From positions 3,374,611 to 3,438,610 of the forward strand of contig NC_052477.1 of assembly GCF_009730915.1 (NCBI RefSeq): a stretch of DNA of 64,000 bases, given 5' to 3'. The stretch comes from Dioscorea cayenensis subsp. rotundata. Taxonomy: Eukaryota > Streptophyta > Magnoliopsida > Dioscoreales > Dioscoreaceae. Position 1 is the stretch's first letter. Every line of letters begins with the position of its first letter. Below, one piece after another: positions 58,401 to 64,000 of the stretch. The position numbers and the translations under genes were made by a program. The notes under the pieces are model-generated. The model was not told where the DNA came from and did no database searches. It worked only from the letters and a program-made list of their open reading frames with translations.

Positions 58401-58845
58401 GAATGAACGATTACCGGTGCAAATGGCAGTGCAAGTACTCTACTTTGAGCAAATTCGACTGCGAAATGCGATGAATGGAAGTCATGACCAGTTCTTCTTT
58501 GGATCAGCAAATGGACAGTATCCTCAGAGATCAAGCAGTGGAGTAGGAAGCGGCGCAATCTCACCGAGAGACAACTATGCGTCGGTTCGAAGAGAAAACA
58601 GAGAATTGAAGCTTGAAGTAGCAAGAATGAGAATGAGATTAACTGATCTTGAAAAAGATCATGTGTCAATGAAACAAGAACTAGTGAGGGCCAATCCTGC
58701 AAACAAGATTCTGAGATCATTGACAAAGAAGCTTGGGAAATTGAATGCATTGTTTAGGATGAGAGATGTGAAGCCATTGAATGCAAAGGCAACATCAGAA
58801 GCAAGGCTTTTGTTTCAGAGAAGAAGACGTCACTCGATTTCATGA
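55440..58845 (+). CDS. BTB/POZ and NPH3-domain protein (NRL family), 630 aa
   Basis: Four exons in phase: 55440-55531, 56389-56455, 56689-57882, 58306-58845. The N-terminus MGIATVSELK plus SDVSSDLTVEVG starts a BTB/POZ domain (about residues 31-130), which in this family mediates dimerisation and CUL3 binding. The NPH3 domain runs from about residue 210 (DWWGKSLAVLNLDFFQRVL) to about 475, with AELLPDHARVVNDGLYRAVD near its end. A coiled coil follows (YASVRRENRELKLEVARMRM). The C-terminus RRRRHSIS resembles the RxS site at the end of NPH3 that is phosphorylated and bound by 14-3-3 proteins. From memory, the closest Arabidopsis protein is At1g03010 (634 aa), an NRL member without a settled function. 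A plasma-membrane-linked CUL3 adaptor role is inferred from relatives. Intron 1 carries a tandem repeat. Confidence 0.97.
55554..56300. repeat. Tandem repeat of about 190 bp in intron 1 of the NPH3-like gene
   Basis: Four diverged copies start near 55554, 55738, 55936 and 56128. Shared words are TCTTCATGTTCTTTTAATCC, AAATTTGRTTGAYTG, GATGAATGAGTTTTCCAAGA and AGCATTTGACATAAGAACAG. The last copy is the most diverged and runs close to the 3' splice site. Confidence 0.9.
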
Positions 58846-59727
58846 CACTTGAAATTTGTTTTACGTGCATGAATTTGCATGGATTTGTGGTCATTTGTCT
58901 GTTTTTGTTACTGCATTTCACTGATATTGGAACTCTCTTTGTTGTTTTGGATTTATAGTTCCATACTTAGAGAGCCATCTGTGTATAATTAAGTTCTATA
59001 TATATATATATTTGTAGTTTGAGATTGTGTTTGTTTGTTTTACTAGAATTGGTTGTTGTTTTGGATTCATAATTTGTACTTAGAAGAACTTGTTTGTGAT
59101 TAAGCTTCTTTTTTTATGGTATTAAATACTCTGTATCTACTCATTAGAGATGACAATTGAAGAAAAATAAATGTTTAACATAAAAACTACTTAAAGATAA
59201 TTAAGAATTTTGGTTTAATAATATAATTTGGAGTGGTCTTTTAGTTAAGGTTTTTCATAATTAATTTTTGGAAGGTTAAATGCTAGACGTTCACTTTCTG
59301 TAACTAAAAATTTACCGAATCATTAAGAAAAAAAGAAGAAGAAGAAACTAAGGAAAATCTAAAAAGAGTGATATATATATATAGAGAGAGAGAACTGGTA
59401 ATTTAAGGACATCTCTAAATTTAAAAACTAAAGACGTCCCATAACAATTGTTAAATTGTTTACCTGTGCAAATAGCTGTACAAATACTATACTTTGAGCA
59501 ATGATTTAACAGTTGTTGTTTTATTATAAATATATTTCCCAAAGTGAAGTTAGTGATAATCTCACCTCTATGATTAATAATGAAACAACTGTTAGATAAA
59601 TAATCTAATAGACGCTATAAACAAATGATATTAAAAAATAAAAATAAGATCCCACCAAAATATTCAAATAATTAAATGTTATAAAATTTATCTAAATAAT
59701 AATTATATAATTTAAATTTTTAAGAAT
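58846..59727. other. 3' flank of the NPH3-like gene
   Basis: Contains the presumed 3' UTR after 58845, (TA)n near 58999-59011, and a stretch at 59455-59500 (TTACCTGTGCAAATAGC and ACTATACTTTGAGCAATG) that echoes exon 4 of the upstream gene near 58410-58452 (GTGCAAATGGCAGTGCAA, TACTTTGAGCAAAT). The echo is short and could be a partial duplication. Confidence 0.4.
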
Positions 59728-59733
59728 AAAAAA
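59728..59733 (-). terminator. RNA polymerase III terminator of the tRNA gene
   Basis: Six T residues on the minus strand, 8 nt beyond the tRNA 3' end. Confidence 0.8.
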
Positions 59734-59741
59734 CAAATAAA

Positions 59742-59815
59742 CGCTAGAGGAAGGGCTTGAACCTTCGACCTTATGGTTAACAGCCATACGCTCTAACCAA
59801 CTGAGCTACTCCAGC
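59742..59815 (-). tRNA. tRNA-Asn (anticodon GTT)
   Basis: The 74-nt cloverleaf folds cleanly: acceptor GCTGGAG with CTCTAGC (one G-T pair), D-arm GCTC/GAGC, anticodon stem TATGG/CCATA around loop CTGTTAA, and T-arm GAAGG/CCTTC around TTCAAGC. Discriminator base is G. A and B boxes (TAGCTCAGTTGG and GGTTCAAGCC) are intact, and no intron is present. The sequence is the standard plant nuclear type. Confidence 0.97.
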
Positions 59816-60127
59816 TCTCACAATAGGCTTTGTTTATTAAATAACATTTCAACTGAGTTGTATAACAAGAATCAATGATACACAGTCATAATATTTTCCA
59901 TGACACACTGCATGCCACTCAAACAATAACTTATTTTGCTGATTCAAACTTATATCACATCCATTTGAGGCCTTTTTTGCAACATTGCCTTGGAAAAAAA
60001 ATATTCAATTGGCAGGAGATTGCCTTTCCATTGCAGATGAAACAAGAACATATAACAATTGCTCCTCATCAAAATTGTAACTTCTGTTGATAATCTTATT
60101 CTAACCGTAGTAATACCGATATTTTCT

Positions 60128-63100
60128 TCACCCAACAGCCTGTTTTTTTGTTCTTGATGGGCCGAAGGTTTCATCTGCGTCATGCCACACCATCTCCATC
60201 TGGAATTTGTAGTGAAACTAGTGCTCAGATCTAAATTTATCATAACAAAAAAACGAGCATTAAGAAAAAAAGAATTTATACCTCGCCCACAATGACCGTG
60301 TCGCCTTCTTTGACACCTTGTTTCATTAGAGACTTATTAACTCCACAGGCTTCCAAGGCATGTTGAAACCTTCTTAAAGATTCTGAATACCTGTTTCACA
60401 GATTATATAGTCCTGTAAAGCATTGGCAAACACATGAAAGTGCTTGTTCCAAAGAAAATTAACTGAGACTAGAACAAGAGTTCACTTTCAGAGAAATTGG
60501 TTAAAGAAATTATTATATTATTACTAGACGCAAGTCAAATTTCAACACTACAACAAGGTAACAAAATGACGATTTCAAAATAAAGCTTGCATCATCCTAC
60601 CTCATATAAAATGCAGGCTTCATGGGCAAATGATAATACAAGCAGTGCTCAAGTATTGAACTAGAGGAAGCTAAAGTTGGTTAATGGCATACTCTACTCA
60701 TAAACAATATTTCTCAGCTGATATTTGACATTCCAGTGTAGCAATTTTTTGTTGTTCATCATAAGCTATCCTGCATTCTGAATTTCTCATCATTTTTTTT
60801 CTAAGTACTATCATGTTGAAAGCTTAAACAAATAAAGGTATGAATCTTGTCAATGGAGAGATATTATGTGGCTTTCCAATTCAAATACTGGAACCTTAAA
60901 AGAGTAAATTGGTTGAGCAAAACCAGCACTATGTCAATTTTATTCTTATCTGCTAGCAAGAGTACTTTGATTTGATACGTAAAATGCAACTATCATATTT
61001 CCAATAACAGAGATATTGGACAAAAGGTGAAAATTATTAGTTTAAAAAAGACTAGACAAGTGAATTACTCCTGCCAATATGGGGTCTAAGAGGTAAAAGG
61101 TAAGGCTAGTGCACCAATAAAAAATAAGGGTAGACAGTATTAAACGCGCTATATATATATATGCAAAAGGAAATAAATAGCACATACTGCCAATTTGTCA
61201 TTTGAACAAAACGTTGTATTCCGGCTCCGACTACATGCCATGTGTTAGTACTGCTTTCGTGAATGATTTCAAAGTCACTCATTGAAACACTCCTTTGCTT
61301 TCTCACAGTATCAGCAACATGATTCAGGTTTGCCAGATCTGGATATTCTGAATTTGCAGAAGAGAGCACTGTTAATGTTGTTGAAAAGCAAGCATATAGG
61401 GGCACTCAAAATTTATATCACAAACATCTTTCAAAGTATGCAAGTTAAACTGAATTAAGAAACTACCAAGTCAACCTTCATCATTAACTGAATGAGTGTC
61501 AGGGGGAAAAACAACATAAAGAGGATAGATTCATCAAATTAAGGATCAGAAAAAGGCATTATCAGAAGACTATGGAGATGAATCCTTAGAAAATAAAGAC
61601 AATCTGATATGATAATCATAGAAAAGTCAACATTTCCTAATGATTGTAAAGAATTTTCCACATGTATTACCCTCTTTACTTAAAAGCAGGATGTTATTGA
61701 ATGATGTATTGTTCAAGTAAGAGAAAATAAAATCCAAAAATTAAGAAGCACTAGTTCTCCGCATGGAACATCCTCTACCATTGCTTTCTTTTCTTAAACT
61801 AACCAGGGGCCTTTTCTTAGAAGTGTGTGACTAAGGTGATTTACAAGTTAACATGGAAGAGAAGGCAAAAAGCAGTTTGTGACAGGCATAATGCAAATTC
61901 ATGTACCTAGAAAATTCAATTGCAACATATCACATGCATTTGGGTTCTGTACCACATGTATGAGATCAAATTTGGCAAGCTCAACACAATGAACGGAGCA
62001 TAATGAACACAACAAAAAGCACAACCTTCAACTTCTTTTCTTGCTTTTAATTGTTTCTGCAATAGTTCATAAGAAGCAAGCACCACACCATGAGTTCCTT
62101 GCCTGTTCATTGCACTGATGCAAAACACATGAATACCCTGGCTTTCTAGGTGTTGCTTGAATGCATTCCAATTCTCAGTTGCTTCTGGTAGATCCATTTT
62201 ATTATATGCAACCAAGTATGGCTTTTCTGCAAGTTCTGGACTAAATAGCTCCAGCTCTAAGCGAACAGCATCAAACTCATACGCTGGCTGCTGTCCCGAA
62301 CCATCAACAACATGTATCTAAGTGCCAAAAGAGAAGATACATCAGTATTTGCAGTAGAAGATGCGCCCAAAATTAAGATTTAAAAAAAAAAAACCCAATA
62401 AATCAATAGGAATAAAGATGCTTAACAAAAGACCAATGCAAGAAATAATCCCTCGACCATCAAGTTAACCAGTAGTTCTACTAGTCTTCTACAAAAGTGA
62501 GAAGTTGCATCATCATAATTCCCTTCAGTTACTACTGTATAGATAGAGATAAACCCTTGATCATCAAGACACCCAAGGGAAAACTATAAGTTTAAAGTTG
62601 GTTGTCTATTATGTGGCCCACAAACTTAAAAAGAAGTTTTGTTACCAAGACAGAACATCTTTCAGTATGCCGTAGAAATTCATGACCTAAACCAAAGCCT
62701 CGATGTGCACCTTCAAGCAAACCTGGTAAATCGGCAACAACCATTGTGGCATCAAAATCCAATGAAACCACCCCCAAATTGGGAAGTAAAGTCGTGAAGG
62801 GATAATTTGCTATTGTTGGCTGGGCCGCACTTATAGCACTTAAAAGGGTGCTCTTTCCAGCATTTGGGGCACCCACAATTCCAACATCAGCAACCAGTTT
62901 TAACTCTAAATCCAACCACCTGAAGGGAAAAATGAACTACATATCAAAATATGCACTACTTATAAAAGGCATTCATACGGTTCAAAAAGAATGAAAACAA
63001 CCCACTAAACTCACAATCATAATCTTGCTAGAGTAGTGGAAAGATAGGTCTAGGGTAAACCATACTAAAATATGAATATTCATTCTTAAAGTACTACCAA

Positions 63101-64000
63101 CATGATGACCTTTTTCTACAATCTGTATTAGTTATAATGATAGTCTAACGCTAATTGTATTAGTTATAATGATAGTCTAACACTAATTTGATCTTCAAGA
63201 AATCGTCAGTTATTATCATAAGTAAATGGTCATTCAGAACAATTAAACAATGTCAAAATGACTTTAATTGATTGGAGTAGCCAGGTAAAAGTTTGCAGGC
63301 TTGTATAGTGAACAGGATACATAAAAAAATGAAGTAAATAAAAAATTCTATTGGACCATCATCACATAGTTCAGCATTTATCCAATTATGCACGGCCAAT
63401 CAATCCAAAGTCCCTATCGACCAGAAGTTAGCTCATAAGCACAATCCAAGAACACATGAACACTATACATTCTAGATTGCATTTTTTCACAAAACTATTA
63501 ACACCAAAGTTAGTACTCACATTCAGAGATCTGATATGATGAAATTTGCCTTAAAAATGACAACTTACATTTCAGCGCCTTCTTCGCCATTCTCTGCAAT
63601 CTTCGGCACCTTATTCATCCCTGTCTTGAAAGAAGCATTCCCCCGGCCACCTCTCCCACCAGGCAGCAGCAATGCCCTCTGCCCGGGCTTCACCAACTCC
63701 AGCAACACCTCCCCCTCCACTCCACCCTTCCTTGCCTCTCTAACCACAGTTCCCGGAGCCACCTTCACCACCACATCCTCTCCTTTGGCCCCCACTTGCT
63801 TCCTCCCTTGCCCATGTGCTCCTCTCCCAGCCCTAAAATGCACTGCTTTCCTAAAAGGCAGCAATGAATTCATAGACCCATCCACCTCCAAGTACACATC
63901 TCCTCCTCTCCCTCCATCTCCACCCGACGGGCCACCATACGGCACAAATTTCTCCCTTCTGAACGCCACCACTCCATTCCCTCCATCACCAGCCTTCACA
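60128..64000 (-). CDS. Organellar Obg-family GTPase (chloroplast OBGC type), 5' end outside the window
   Basis: Visible exons: 64000-63569, 62919-62646, 62317-62026, 61347-61188, 60390-60282, 60199-60128, all in phase. The visible part begins inside the glycine-rich Obg fold ([20 protein letters not shown]). The GTPase domain follows with P-loop GAPNAGKST, switch I NYPFTT, DLPG, NKMD and SAM motifs. A C-terminal OCT-like domain has [31 protein letters not shown] and [17 protein letters not shown]. Obg GTPases bind ribosomal large-subunit intermediates; the chloroplast form is needed for plastid ribosome and thylakoid development. Transit peptide and start codon lie beyond 64000, so the compartment is inferred from OCT similarity and gene neighbourhood. 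The mitochondrial paralogue is the alternative. Confidence 0.95.
63124..63187. repeat. Two tandem copies of a 32-bp unit in an Obg intron
   Basis: Copies 63124-63155 and 63156-63187 differ at one base (core TTAGTTATAATGATAGTCTA). A recent duplication. Confidence 0.92.

Noticed and set aside
1-64000. CRISPR arrays, operons, ribosome-binding sites, replication origins
   Set aside because: The window is eukaryotic nuclear DNA; the tandem repeats seen are microsatellites, minisatellites or transposon arrays without a repeat-spacer pattern.

Overview
This is nuclear DNA of a flowering plant. The evidence is long AT-rich intergenic stretches full of (TA)n and (AAT)n microsatellites, small DNA transposons, intron-rich genes with GT/AG borders, and five plant protein families. 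Coding exons are not GC-rich at third positions, so a grass is unlikely. I cannot otherwise decide between a non-grass monocot and a eudicot.

Layout. 1-9.2 kb is a field of diverged, same-orientation copies of one promoter/5'-leader-like unit, broken by transposons whose empty sites survive in sister copies. 9.3-16.7 kb holds a hAT-like element, a weak unidentified minus-strand gene candidate and a (TA)n-embedded element. 16.7-25.2 kb (minus) is a 12-exon CW-type zinc-finger protein. 25.6-31.4 kb is intergenic with SINE, LINE and MITE remains and a perfect hairpin. 31.4-40.3 kb (minus) is a complete 15-exon gene for a thioredoxin-fold protein of the SSP411/SPATA20/YyaL family, with G-boxes just upstream. 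40.8-42.5 kb holds a GC-rich G-box island and a hAT nested in a hAT. 43.6-44.4 kb (minus) is a single-exon group VIIIb AP2/ERF gene. 44.5-55.4 kb is repeat-rich intergenic DNA. 55.4-58.8 kb (plus) is a BTB/NPH3 gene. A tRNA-Asn(GTT) gene lies at 59.7 kb (minus). 60.1-64.0 kb (minus) is the C-terminal majority of an organellar Obg GTPase whose N-terminus lies outside the window.

The genes do not form a pathway. The notable relationship is positional: from memory, the PUCHI/FZP-type ERF and the chloroplast Obg gene are neighbours in both Arabidopsis and rice, and they are near neighbours here with the NPH3-like gene between them. The most unusual observations are three GC-AG introns in one gene, short elements sitting inside (TA)n with a surviving empty (TA)n site nearby, long perfect hairpins (33 and 25 bp arms) and a 48-bp palindrome, and a coding-like insert inside the tandem array of a Harbinger-type MITE. 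I found no operon, CRISPR array or wholly new system.
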